Below, one piece after another: positions 9,500 through 19,639 of a stretch of 64,000 nt of DNA; within the stretch, counting starts at the first letter, position 1; every line of letters starts with the position of its first letter. The notes beneath the pieces are model-generated. The model was not told the origin of the DNA. It saw nothing but the letters and a program-made list of their open reading frames with translations, and searched no databases. Position numbers and translations under genes: made by a program. Source of the stretch: Tritrichomonas musculus (Eukaryota > Parabasalia > Tritrichomonadida > Tritrichomonadidae); assembly GCA_039105265.1 (NCBI GenBank), contig JAPFFF010000004.1:3348001-3412000 (forward strand), read 5' to 3'.

Positions 9500-11266
9500 T
9501 CGCTTTACGCATCAATTCACTCTATATATTTTATATTTTATTATATAAACTATACTTTTTAAAAATCTTTATACATCTTTATTTTATTCAAATAGGGTTT
9601 TATTTCGATATGTATTTTTGTACTTTAACGTTCAAATGGATTTTATTTCAATGATTATATATTTATGAATCTCCTTCCCAAAAATATGTAAATCATTCAA
9701 TATTGAATTAACTCATAGAATAAATAATTCAATAGAGCATTTTTCGGAAAAAGTTTTGGTGAAAAATAAAAAAATATGGCCTCAACGATTAAATCTTATT
9801 AAATTCAAAATTTTATTGATTTTTTAATTCTATGATTTCTATCTGAAAAAAAAAACAAAATCGATAAGATTTCAAAAAAATATTTTCATTCAATCATTTG
9901 AAATATATATCTATATAAATTTTATATTTTAATTCATTTTTAAAAACGATATTTATGAATATATTATTTGTGAAATCTCATTGAATTTAATCTTTTGAAT
10001 TTGAAAGGAGAACCTTAAGAGTAACATCATTTATAAATGATCATTTTATTGCAATGATAGTATATTTTTGTAATTAAAAGAGTAAATTATATAAATAATT
10101 GAGTTTTATGTAACATATGATAACAATCATTTTAAAGCATATGAATGTCAGAAACAGACCTAGTCAATATAAACTTTTTCATGATGTAATAAACGTGCTC
10201 CTTCACAAAAATGTATCAAACTGATTCAATTTGAAATTGAATTTTAAAATATCAAAATTAATATGACGGTATTATTAAAATATGTATTCACGGGATTCAT
10301 TTTTCTGTAGATATTTTTAATATCATCATATGTTTTTTTTTTTTTTTTTTTATTGAATTTTACATCTATTTTAATCATAATAATAATATATATAACGTAG
10401 GATATTGAGGAATAACTAAGTAATTTTTCCACTTTTTCTTTCATTTTTAAACTTTTTGTTTTGATGTATTGAAAATTGTTTTTATTACTTTTCATAATTC
10501 TTATTTGCTGTTCCTTCTTGTTGAAATGAAAATTATAATATCAAGTAGGAATATCATTTTTTCTTCTATTTGATTTTGTTTGACTCAAAATTTAATATGA
10601 TTATGCATTGAAATCCATATCTAGATATATTAAGAATTTATTTTATTTTATTGATTGATATAAATAAATAAAATCTCTTTTTGGTTTCTTAAAATATAAA
10701 TTTAACCAATATATCTTTCAATATTATATTCTGAATAAAGTTGGCTCTTTCAATTATTATAAATGAAAAAGTTTCAAGTTTTAAATTGATTGAAAAAGAA
10801 AATCATAATATCTTTTTTTTCTACGTTAAAAATATAATTATATAGATATATATAATATAAATAATGATATAAAAAATAAAGATATAAAAATAAAAATGTA
10901 AAAATATTAGTTTTTTACAGATAAATTATCAAGATATAAATTGAATGCTTATATCAAAAATTCCCAAAGCAATTTCTCTTCATCAAAGACATTTTATCAT
11001 ATAAAAATATGTATACATATTATTGTACAATTATATATTAATTTTATAAAAATAAATAACTTTATTCTTTTTTATTTATCAAGAAAAATGTGTTTTTTAA
11101 AATTTTATTTTTCTGAACTTTTTTCGCGTTAATACATATTTAAAATTTCATCCCAAAATTTTGATATGATGAATTAAAGCACGATATTCAATTTTCAGTG
11201 ACGAACAAGTTTTTTTTATGTGTTTAATTCAAAATTAAAATAAAGCACCTCACTATTTTATAAATC
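9500..11266. other. Long AT-rich intergenic region
   Basis: About 1.77 kb of very AT-rich DNA with poly-T (10331-10350) and TA-rich runs near 10840-10890. Two open frames here (10244-10495 minus, 10941-11132 plus) use only AT-driven codons and lack domain signal. Apart from the Inr at 11250 I see no functional element. Confidence 0.5.
11250..11255 (+). promoter_or_regulatory. Initiator (Inr) TCACTA
   Basis: TCACTATTT fits the trichomonad TCA(+1)Y(T/A) initiator. Its A lies about 15 bases before the ATG of the beta-glucuronidase gene, the short 5' leader usual in trichomonads. This is the most convincing Inr in the window. Confidence 0.55.
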
Positions 11267-13084
11267 ATGTCAAACGCAATGCTTTATCCAAAAGAATCTC
11301 GAACGAGACGAATTGTTGACATTTGTGGATTTTGGAAATTCAAAATTGATTTTGATAACCTTGGATCATCCCAAAATTACAAGGATGGGCTTCCTGAAGA
11401 TTGTACTACAGTTCCTGTTCCTTCAAGTTTTGCTGATTTATTTACAGACAGAGAAAGTCGTGAATTTGCTGGAGACGTTTGGTATGAAACAAGTTTCTAT
11501 TTACCAAAAGAATGGGAAAATCGCGAAGTAAATGTTAGATTTGGATGCGCAACTCATAAGGCAACTGTTTATATTAATGGTCAAGAAGTTGCTTCACATG
11601 TTGGTGGGTTTGTTCCTTTTTTTGCTCCTGTAAACAAAGTTGGAAAATTTGGTGATGAAAACAAACTTGTTGTAGTTGTAAATAATGAGCTCGATAGTAC
11701 TACAATTCCAGTTGGAAAGACAACATTTTTGAAAACAGGTAATAAAAGGAAAATGGTAACACCAGCTTTTGACTTTTTCAATTATTCAGGTTTGAATAGA
11801 CCTGTCAAGATAACAGCTTTTCCTATTGAGCATGTTGATGACATCACTATTGTAACAGATATCAACGGATCTGATGGAATTATTAATTACGAGATTAAAA
11901 CTACTGGGACATCTTCTGTTTCAATTGAATTATTAACACAAAAAAGAGAAACAGCCGCAACAGCAAAAGGACTTAAAGGCTCAATTACAGTTAAGAACGC
12001 AAAGTTATGGAATCCTGGTGCACCATATCTATATGTAATGAAAGTCACTATTGATGGAGCAAGTCCACAAGAGCCAATTGATGAGTATTCTATTGAAGTT
12101 GGTATTAGAACTGTTAAAGTTGATGGAACCAAGTTTTTGATAAACGGTCGCCCATTTTACTTCAAAGGTTTTGGAAAGCACGAAGATAGCGAAATCATAG
12201 GCAGAGGATACAACCCAGCTGTAATCAAACGAGATTTTGAACTCCTTAAATGGATTAATGCTAACTCATTCCGTACATCTCATTATCCATATTCAGAAGA
12301 AATACTTCAAATGGCTGACCGTGAAGGAATTGTTATTATTGATGAATGTGCAGCAGTTGGATTAAATATTATGAATTTTGCTCTTACTTCAGTCGGCCCT
12401 GTAACGCCATTCTTTGAAACAGATACAATTAATGAAACCAAAAAAGCGCATAGAGCATCAATTGAAGAATTTATGCGAAGAGATAAAAATCATGCTTGTG
12501 TTTGTATGTGGTCCATTATGAATGAGCCAGACACTGCAACTGAGCATTGCTATGATTATTTCAAAGAAGTTTTTGACTATGCAAGAAGTTTAGACGCTCA
12601 AAAGAGACCACTTACATTTGCACTTCAGGTTACAATAGATAAAGATAAATGCTTGCCAGTTGTAGATGTTATTTGTCTTAATCGTTATTATGGTTGGTAT
12701 GTGTTAGGTGGTAATGAAATTGATGGAGCAATGGCACTTCTTAAAAAAGAACTTAATACAATTACATCAATGTACAAGGATAAGCCAATTGTTTTTACTG
12801 AATTTGGTGCTGATACAATGGCAGGCATTCATAAGCTTCCAGCAAGTATGTGGTGTGAAGAATATCAGCATGAATACCTTGAAAAAACATTTGCTGTTTT
12901 CGACAGCTTTCCATCAGTAATAGGAGAACAAATGTGGAATTTTGCGGACTTCCAAACCGGAGATGCCATCATTCGTGTTGATGGAAACAAAAAAGGAATC
13001 TTTACACGATCTAGGCAACCAAAATCAGCAGCTTATTACCTCAAAGATCGATGGAGTAAGATTCACAATGATTACAAATCATAA
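11267..13084 (+). CDS. Beta-glucuronidase (GH2), bacterial type
   Basis: A 605-residue glycoside hydrolase family 2 enzyme, the same size as Escherichia coli GusA (603). The sugar-binding N-terminal domain (GFWKFKIDFD, FAGDVWYETSF), the immunoglobulin-like middle domain and the TIM barrel (GFGKHEDSEIIGRG, SFRTSHYPYSEE) are all present. The catalytic acid/base is E420 in SIMNEPDT and the nucleophile E512 in FTEFGAD. The NKKG motif (N573 and K575), which reads the glucuronate carboxylate in true GUS enzymes, is intact, so it should cleave beta-D-glucuronides. The C-terminal part closely follows E. coli GusA (LNRYYGWYV, GEQMWNFADF, NKKGIFTR). No signal peptide is visible, so it may be cytosolic or use another route. 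A possible lateral acquisition from bacteria; trichomonads feed on host and bacterial glycans. Confidence 0.95.
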   Translation: MSNAMLYPKESRTRRIVDICGFWKFKIDFDNLGSSQNYKDGLPEDCTTVPVPSSFADLFTDRESREFAGDVWYETSFYLPKEWENREVNVRFGCATHKATVYINGQEVASHVGGFVPFFAPVNKVGKFGDENKLVVVVNNELDSTTIPVGKTTFLKTGNKRKMVTPAFDFFNYSGLNRPVKITAFPIEHVDDITIVTDINGSDGIINYEIKTTGTSSVSIELLTQKRETAATAKGLKGSITVKNAKLWNPGAPYLYVMKVTIDGASPQEPIDEYSIEVGIRTVKVDGTKFLINGRPFYFKGFGKHEDSEIIGRGYNPAVIKRDFELLKWINANSFRTSHYPYSEEILQMADREGIVIIDECAAVGLNIMNFALTSVGPVTPFFETDTINETKKAHRASIEEFMRRDKNHACVCMWSIMNEPDTATEHCYDYFKEVFDYARSLDAQKRPLTFALQVTIDKDKCLPVVDVICLNRYYGWYVLGGNEIDGAMALLKKELNTITSMYKDKPIVFTEFGADTMAGIHKLPASMWCEEYQHEYLEKTFAVFDSFPSVIGEQMWNFADFQTGDAIIRVDGNKKGIFTRSRQPKSAAYYLKDRWSKIHNDYKS

Positions 13085-13251
13085 AAATATTATTTTTTTA
13101 TTATTATTAAAAAACTAGTTTTAATTAGTTAATTATAAATCCAATGAGCAATTATTCAACAAATTATTAGAGTTTTTTAAAAATGGAAATGTAATAAGAT
13201 ATCTTGATTATATTTATTAATTTAATATAATAATTAAATGTATTTATTAAT

Positions 13252-13668
13252 TTAATCTAAAAATTTATCAACTGCTTCTTGAACTTTTTGGTTTGTAAGA
13301 TTATTTCCTATATATGAGATTAATTCCTGACCAGGATTATGAGCTCTGTTATCAATAAGAAATGTAAGACCATCTTCAACATCATTATGGCAGCTTGTTT
13401 TTTCTCTCAAATATGAAATAAGTCTTAAAGATTGCACATCTTGGTGTCCATCATAAAAAAACTTAGATCCAAGAAGGCATAAAATTTGAACTCTTTTTTC
13501 TCTTTTGTCTAATTGGCAATAATAAGCTGCTCTTTCTTTTGATTCATCAACGTTTAAACAATTGACAACAACAATAACATCATATTTTAGAAATTCTGAA
13601 AGATTGATCTCATTTTCATTTCTATCAAACATCCTAAATCCAAAGAAATTAATGTTTTCTTCTGACAT
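13252..13668 (-). CDS. Hypothetical protein, 138 residues
   Basis: The open frame extends to a TTG at 13704, but the first ATG is at 13668 (MSEENINFFGFRMF). The protein is small and globular-looking, with alternating hydrophobic strands (YDVIVVVNCLNVDE, VQILCLLGSKFFYDG) and a C-terminal helix (NQKVQEAVDKFLD). It has no membrane segment, zinc ligands or catalytic motif that I recognise. The pattern could be a small alpha/beta fold. It faces the convergent 3' end of the beta-glucuronidase gene about 170 bases away. Function unknown. Confidence 0.65.
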   Translation of the reverse strand: MSEENINFFGFRMFDRNENEINLSEFLKYDVIVVVNCLNVDESKERAAYYCQLDKREKRVQILCLLGSKFFYDGHQDVQSLRLISYLREKTSCHNDVEDGLTFLIDNRAHNPGQELISYIGNNLTNQKVQEAVDKFLD

Positions 13669-13704
13669 CCTAATATTATTATGAAACAATATTTTGAAAT
13701 TCAA

Positions 13705-14803
13705 TAATTATTGAAATTTTCTTTATCTGCAAAATATAAAAAAATCAAAAAAAGTTTTTTATTTCAAAAATATTAATTGTAATAGCTACTTGTTATTTAT
13801 AATAATAAATGTTATATATTTATTACTTTTAAATATCAATTTTATAAATTATAAATATTTTTTATTTAATATATTTTTAAAAAATAGATAATTTTTCTTT
13901 TGAAATATTTCAATCAAATCAATAAACGATAATATTAAAAATTTAAAAACTCATTCAATAATGTAAAATTATTTTAGCAAAAAAATTTACATCAACTTTT
14001 TCAATGTATGAAAGGTAATATTTTAAAAAATAAGATTATCTCAAAACAAAAAATGAAAATTATTTAAAAAAAAAAATAAATAAATATTATCGTTGTTATT
14101 TTATTTTATATATGATTTTCTTATTTTTTGAAAAGTTTATTATTTCTGAAAAGATATCTCAAATTTTTTATTATTAATAAAATCATCATTGCCGCTTACT
14201 TCATTTTTGTAGTTTTCAATGCTGTCTGCTTCAAAATCTTCAAGACTTGTATGATATTGATAACGAGTCCGTTTCCGTAGTGCTAACGATACGCTAATAG
14301 CCCATGTCAGCACGACTCGTGATAAAAATAAAAAATAATCAAAAATAAAAATTAAAAGGATAATAAAAACAGCAAAGTTTGTTGGTGATATGACCAACAA
14401 ACTATATTCAAATTTTGAAAGAAAAAAGATTTGAATAAATGACTTTTTGATAAAACAGCTTTTTCAAATAAACACTTTTTGATAAAACAACTTTTTGAAT
14501 AAAAATGATTTTAAACTTGTTAAAATCGAATATGCAAACTTAAGGTACAAATCTCATACGTTAAAAATTGAAAGAAAGCACGTTATAAAAATGAGAAAAG
14601 GACCTTCCCAGAAAAAGTTTGATTTTCAATGGGTGTAAGATTTTGATTTCTGAACTTTATTTTTTATTTAATTCAATTTTTTTGAGATCTTTTCTGTAAA
14701 ATATAATAAAACTTAAGATCGGATAAATCATTTATTCGATAACAATCTGATAAATCATTTATTCGATAACAATCTAAACGTAAAATTAGCTTTTGCAGAA
14801 TTC
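13705..14803. other. AT-rich spacer with tandem repeats and a GC-rich hairpin
   Basis: This spacer leads into the Kolobok/Mutator-like transposase gene. It contains an imperfect direct repeat of about 31 bp (14433-14502, around CTTTTTGATAAAACA) and an exact 27-bp duplication just before the transposase ATG. It also holds a GC-richer island (14263-14320) that folds as a hairpin. An 86-codon minus frame (14140-14400) over this island has no ATG anywhere. No transposon terminus could be assigned. Confidence 0.45.
14722..14775. repeat. Exact tandem duplication, 27 bp x 2
   Basis: The 27-bp unit beginning GATAAATCATTTATTCGATA occurs twice head to tail (14722-14748 and 14749-14775) with no mismatch, 28 bases before the transposase ATG at 14804. 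It may be a 5' leader or subterminal feature of the transposon, or a replication slip. Confidence 0.9.
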
Positions 14804-16870
14804 ATGCCTATATATGAAGATTCAAAATATAAAAATGACTTTCAAGCTCAAAAATTTTGCATAGATTCTGTTGCTGACAGAGTTTTATTATGTTTTTCAC
14901 AGGAAATAATGATAAATCCATTTTTAAGAACCGAGATTAAAAACTCAACCAAAAAGGTTATTGATGAACAGTTAAGAAAAACACCACATTATATCAAAGA
15001 GGAGCTAAAACGTCTTAAAGGAAGAGTTAGTACTCTTTACAAGATGATAGATTCTATTATCAAGAAAACTGATTTAAAAGTTATTGATATGAAATTATAC
15101 TTCAGTGAAACCTCTCAAAATATGATGATTACTTATAAAAAGAGATGTATGTCATTTTTAGATGAATATATTTCAATATTAAATCGTTTGGATGAAGATA
15201 TTTCTTTAGATGATACATTTACTAAAAGATCAATAACTAACTTAATTCTAAAGCAATCGTCAACTGTTAGAATCGCAAAATTACGGATTCCGAAAGAAAT
15301 CAATAAATCAAGCCAAATAATCTCTACGCCAACAAATACAAACAACGATTTGGCTAATCAAACAAATTATTCGCAAAAAGTTTTTCCAATTCAACTGAAA
15401 ACGCCATACAAATATCAAATTGATCCTAATTATCATTCGCATAAATTATTATTTGATACAGATGACAACTTTACAGAAGGTCAAAATGAAGTTTTTGATA
15501 CAGAAAGTAAAAAGTCTAATAATGAAAATGATGAAATTGGTATTCAAGAAGATTCTGATATTCCAGATGAGCCAAACGACGATCCAAGTTATCCTTTTCA
15601 TACAAAAATTCCAATTCCACAAGAAAAAACTGATTATGCATTTGATGTGACTAAGATTATGGATGCTGGTACTTTCGCATTTCACATTTTATCAGTTGGT
15701 TTAAATCCAACACAAGCCACTAGATTTTTACACCATTTGGGTATCAAATGTTATAATATTTCAACTGTTTACAGATCGCTGAATGCAATCGCGCAAGTTA
15801 TTATAGACGCTTCAAAAGACTCAATGAATTACTATTTTCGTGCTATGCAAAATAATACAGGTGTTTTGTTTGATGGAGCATGGTCACATTGCAGAAACGC
15901 TTATCAGCATTCTGCAATTTTGATCGAATCCGTTAATTATAAAGTAATTGCAGCGAAAGCTTTGACGAAAGATTATCGTGGTCATCCAGGCAATTATAAT
16001 AACAAATATCCTGGTAATTTAATGGAAATAAATGGATTAAGGCTAATGAAATATACACTTTTAGATACGAGAATTGTTTCATTCACGTCAGATGGCGATA
16101 TTAAAATCAAAAAGTTTATTTCTGGATTGCAACGAAATCCTCCAATAATTATGTTAAAGGATCCTGGTCATGTTTTATTATCATTAATGAGGACGATCAA
16201 AACCATCAATTCATCAAATAATAACATATTTACTCTATTATTAGTTAACTTTGAAGCATTTACTAAAAATATAGTAATGATCATTGAAGATCAAGACCAT
16301 CAAGTTAACGTCTATAAAAACATTGCTCTTCATTATGCTGGACAACATAATCAATTTTGCATGCATGATAAAGATTCTCAAACTGCAGTATTTTTTGATG
16401 AATCAAATCCTAATGCCTTTAAAATATTTCAAACTTTTCTTGAAAAAACGTCTGAACTTATTTCTGAAATAAAACCTGGAATTAGCACTCAAAGCAACGA
16501 ATCTTATAAACATCATAGCAAGAAATTTATTAATAAGTTATATGCTTATCGTGCTACTTACTCAACACGCCATGCTATTTCAATACTTGACTGGAATGAT
16601 CAATACATTTTTGATATTTTAAAAAGGATTAATTCGACTCAGCCACTATATGAAGTGTTTCTTGAATCTGTTAAAAGAGAGATTGCTGACAGAAGAAAGA
16701 GCCGTGAAAGAAGATCCACAGAAAATTGGATTCAGATCCATAAGCAAGAAAAATGGAGGAAAAAGCATCAATCGTCATCAAAAAAATCATGTGCACATCA
16801 AATTGGTACTATAATCAAAGAGGCATTACAATCAAGCAAAGCAGATATAGGTGGTGGAAAAAGTCCGTAG
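14804..16870 (+). CDS. Kolobok/Mutator-like transposase, C-terminus cut by mariner insertion
   Basis: This 688-residue frame has a helical, Asp/Asn-rich N-terminal half and a DDE-type core. Candidate catalytic residues are D357 (GVLFDGAWSHCRNAYQHS), D430 (SFTSDGDIKIKKFI) and an acidic residue downstream. The blocks LKDPGHVLLSL (around 452-460) and HYAGQHNQFC (510-519) resemble the D-x-x-H and HxxGxHxxC blocks of Kolobok and Mutator-type transposases. Exact family placement is uncertain. The last six residues (GGGKSP) and the stop come from the terminal repeat of a mariner inserted at TA 16848-16849. Joining the flanks at the empty site would extend the original frame by about 22 codons. The rest of the frame is intact, so the host element was probably young when hit. 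No inverted ends for it were found. Confidence 0.75.
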   Translation: MPIYEDSKYKNDFQAQKFCIDSVADRVLLCFSQEIMINPFLRTEIKNSTKKVIDEQLRKTPHYIKEELKRLKGRVSTLYKMIDSIIKKTDLKVIDMKLYFSETSQNMMITYKKRCMSFLDEYISILNRLDEDISLDDTFTKRSITNLILKQSSTVRIAKLRIPKEINKSSQIISTPTNTNNDLANQTNYSQKVFPIQLKTPYKYQIDPNYHSHKLLFDTDDNFTEGQNEVFDTESKKSNNENDEIGIQEDSDIPDEPNDDPSYPFHTKIPIPQEKTDYAFDVTKIMDAGTFAFHILSVGLNPTQATRFLHHLGIKCYNISTVYRSLNAIAQVIIDASKDSMNYYFRAMQNNTGVLFDGAWSHCRNAYQHSAILIESVNYKVIAAKALTKDYRGHPGNYNNKYPGNLMEINGLRLMKYTLLDTRIVSFTSDGDIKIKKFISGLQRNPPIIMLKDPGHVLLSLMRTIKTINSSNNNIFTLLLVNFEAFTKNIVMIIEDQDHQVNVYKNIALHYAGQHNQFCMHDKDSQTAVFFDESNPNAFKIFQTFLEKTSELISEIKPGISTQSNESYKHHSKKFINKLYAYRATYSTRHAISILDWNDQYIFDILKRINSTQPLYEVFLESVKREIADRRKSRERRSTENWIQIHKQEKWRKKHQSSSKKSCAHQIGTIIKEALQSSKADIGGGKSP

Positions 16871-18124
16871 GCGTGCACTTTTTTTGATCAATCTAAGGTC
16901 TTTTAAAATTTAATTATAATATTTATATAACCATATGTGTGATGCATAATATGATATAATTAAAATCAAAAATAAAGTTAATCAATATAAAAATTACTTC
17001 TTTTTTATTTTAAACGTATGCAAAAAATAAACGCAAAATATTTTAATGAATGAAGCACTTGTTGAAAAACGTTCAGTAGCAAGCTTTCTTTGGAAGAAGA
17101 AAAAAACAAATAAACAGATATATCAAGAAATGTCTGAAGTTTACGCTGAAGATATGCCATCAATTAAAACAATTCAGAAATGGACGAAAAAGATGATTGA
17201 TGGAGACTGGTCAATATTTGATCGTCCACGTGAAAGGTAGGCCTGAAAGAGCTGAATTGAGTGAAAAAATACAAGAAGTTTTAGCATATAATCCATATGC
17301 CTCAACTAAAAAAATCGCCAAAAAAGTTGGGGCGGATCCAAAAACGGTAAAAAAAGTTTTAATTGAAAAACTTCAAATGAGAAAGGTCAATTTTAAATGG
17401 ATACCTTATACTTTGACCTTAGAATTAAAGGCAAAACGAGTTGAAATAGCTAAAGATCTTTTTGATTTTTTGTCTAATTGTAATGATCAAAAGCTCAGAA
17501 AAGTATTGACCCAGGATGAAACTTGGGTTTACTTTTCAAATCCTAGGAATTCAATGTGGTTAGAAGAAGGTCAACCAATTCCTGAAAAACCAAAGAAAAC
17601 AATTGGCGCCAAAAAGGTGATGATATCAGTGATATGGGGAATTACTGGCATCATCTCAATAACAATGCTCCCAATTGACCAAAAGTTTAATCGAAACTTC
17701 TTTGAACAAAAGGTACTTGGTGATCTTTCTTCAACAATCAAAACAAATGGCTTTTTTCTCCATATGGATAATGCTAGACCACATTTGGTACACGAAAAAC
17801 TGAAGGAGCTAGGTATAAAAAGACTTGAACACCCTCCTTATTCACCTGATCTAGCTCCTTCAGATTTTTTTCTATTCGGCTACCTAAAAAAATTACTCGA
17901 AGGTGAAGAGTTTGATTCTGAAATCGAACTTTTTGATAGAGTAACTGAAATTTTGAAAGGAATTTCAAAATCAGTCCTCAAATCTGTATATGATGAGTGG
18001 ATGAATAGATTACTTATTGTTCAAGAATCAAAAGGAAATTATGTACATTAAAAAATATTTTTTTATAATTTTTTCTTTTTTTTTAATAATAAAAAGTGCA
18101 CGCCTACGGACTTTTTCCACCCCC
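16850..18124 (+). mobile_element. mariner-family DNA transposon
   Basis: The element is 1275 bp, with terminal inverted repeats of about 34 bp (16850-16883 and 18091-18124) containing GGAAAAAGTCCGTAGGCGTG in each. I count one mismatch between the two ends (third base). It is flanked by the TA duplications at 16848-16849 and 18125-18126. The nearly identical ends indicate a recent insertion. It lies inside the last codons of the Kolobok/Mutator-like transposase gene. Mariner elements (Tvmar1) are known and abundant in Trichomonas vaginalis. Confidence 0.95.
17046..18051 (+). pseudogene. mariner transposase, one frameshift
   Basis: The coding region lies in two overlapping frames. The first (17046-17240) gives an N-terminal paired-type DNA-binding helix-turn-helix (KTNKQIYQEMSEVY, IKTIQKWTKKM). 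The second runs to 18051 with a second helix-turn-helix (ASTKKIAKKVGADPKTVKKV) and the catalytic core DETWVYF, HMDNARPH and PYSPDLAPSDFFLFG. The frames cross near 17222-17238: after SIFDRPR the first frame ends at RER, while the second continues GRPERAEL. This points to one small indel. By my count 31 residues separate the second and third Asp (MDN to PSD), against 34 in classical mariner transposases. Without the frameshift the product would be about 330 residues. Some programmed frameshift cannot be excluded, but a single-base lesion is simpler. Confidence 0.85.
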
Positions 18125-18249
18125 TATATAAAATAAATTTATATGTATTCAAAGAAATATTTTACCAAATAAAGCCAATAATAAAAATGTTATGAATATG
18201 ATAAATTATGTAAATGGTGTTTAAAATGTATTAATGATTGCCCTGCAAC

Positions 18250-18727
18250 TAGACTTGTTATTTTGAGAATCGATATCAAAAACGTCACTTTTTTACATCT
18301 GATACTCGATTATCAGTTTACAAATCTGATATCGAGATTATCGATTATCAAGATATCAGATATGAAATGTGATATAAAAATAATTGTAAACTTGATATCA
18401 ATTACCGAGATCTCGAGATCTTAAACAGATTTATCTTTTTTTATAATTGTTATTTGCGATTTTATTATATCTAAAAATAAATAATAGAATGTATTGATGT
18501 TTATTTTAAGATTAAAATCAAAAAATACATTCTTTTTTATGAAATATTTGAGATTAAAATACGATCATATATTTATCAAAAAGTTTAATTGAAAATTCTG
18601 ATATCAAAAGCTGAGAAAAAAAATTCTCGATCTCTGAAATCGATCTCGAGAATCTGTGTATATTTATGTATCGATATCAAAAAGTCAATCAATTATCGAT
18701 CTCGAGAATCGGAGAATAACAAGTCTA
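18250..18727. mobile_element. Non-autonomous hAT-type element (MITE), 478 bp
   Basis: Inverted ends TAGACTTGTTATT (18250 onward) and its complement AACAAGTCTA at the right are flanked by an exact 8-bp direct repeat CCTGCAAC (18242-18249 and 18728-18735), the duplication length of hAT transposons. There is no coding capacity. The interior is packed with GATATC, ATCGAT and CTCGAGATC palindromes in both orientations, like clustered transposase-binding subterminal repeats. It lies 118 bp downstream of the mariner. Confidence 0.85.
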
Positions 18728-19051
18728 CCTGCAACTTTATTTCATGTTGAAAAATGATTCAAGTTTTTTCATTGGATTTTCAAGTATACATAAATATTTT
18801 ATATATTAATATTTAATTTTTATATAAGATATATAAATTAAAAAAATATCTTCAATAAGCTCATAAATTTCAAAGAAATTCTAAAACAAAAAAATTCATA
18901 GTTAATACAAATTATAGTTAATTATTTATAATTGAATCTATAAACCTCTCAATTTCCCTTCTCAATTTCTATCAAAAAGATTAAAAATAATAACGTACAA
19001 ACAACGAATTATTATTTTTTATTTGGAATATCAATAAAATTTCCAATATAA

Positions 19052-19639
19052 CAGGGATGGCTACCGAGATCAGTTTTTACCGTTTACCGGAATGTTACTG
19101 GTAAGCAGTAAATACTGGTATTTTTTTTGGAGTATTAAGTAGGTACCGGTAAATACGTTTAAAATAACCGCCAGTAAAAATTTACTACCGATTTTTTTCA
19201 TAAAAGTAGTAAAATGTATTTTTTTTATGATTACTGGTAATTACCGGTAATTCCATATTGATATAATAATTATAATTTTGAGTTAAAATTTTAAGCTATG
19301 ACATTTAATATTTTTTTAGGCTTAAGATAATTAAATATAAAATAGAATTTATATAATGAAATAAATTAAAATTATATAATTAAACTGGTATTCTAATTTG
19401 ACATTATAACAAGCCTCAAACATATTTAATTTAGAATGATTTTTTGAAAAGTATGTTATAATATCATCAAAAAATAAATACCGATGTTTTACTGAAAGTT
19501 TCACTTCATTTCCGGTAACATTTCTCCCGGTAAATCGGTAAGTGTACTGGTATTACCATATACTGGCAGTTTTAAAGGTAATACCGGTACGGTAGAGAAC
19601 GTTTAAATGTTTACCGATTAGTAACGGTAACCATCCCTG
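19052..19639. mobile_element. Non-autonomous hAT-type element (MITE), 588 bp
   Basis: Inverted ends CAGGGATGGCTACCG and, from the right, CAGGGATGGTTACCG match the CAGGG-type termini of many hAT elements. The flanks carry an exact 8-bp duplication CAATATAA (19044-19051 and 19640-19647). The interior has no open frame and is rich in TACCGGTA/GGTAATACCGG motifs in both orientations, arranged toward both ends. Its ends and internal motif differ from the element at 18250, so it belongs to a different hAT subfamily. Confidence 0.9.

Noticed and set aside
10244-11132. Two short frames in the spacer before beta-glucuronidase
   Set aside because: Composition is pure AT codon bias, with no motif and poor starts.
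14140-14400. 86-codon minus frame with two membrane-like segments
   Set aside because: It starts with TTG, has no ATG anywhere in its length and none upstream before a stop, and overlaps the GC-rich hairpin. No spliced 5' exon signal was seen.
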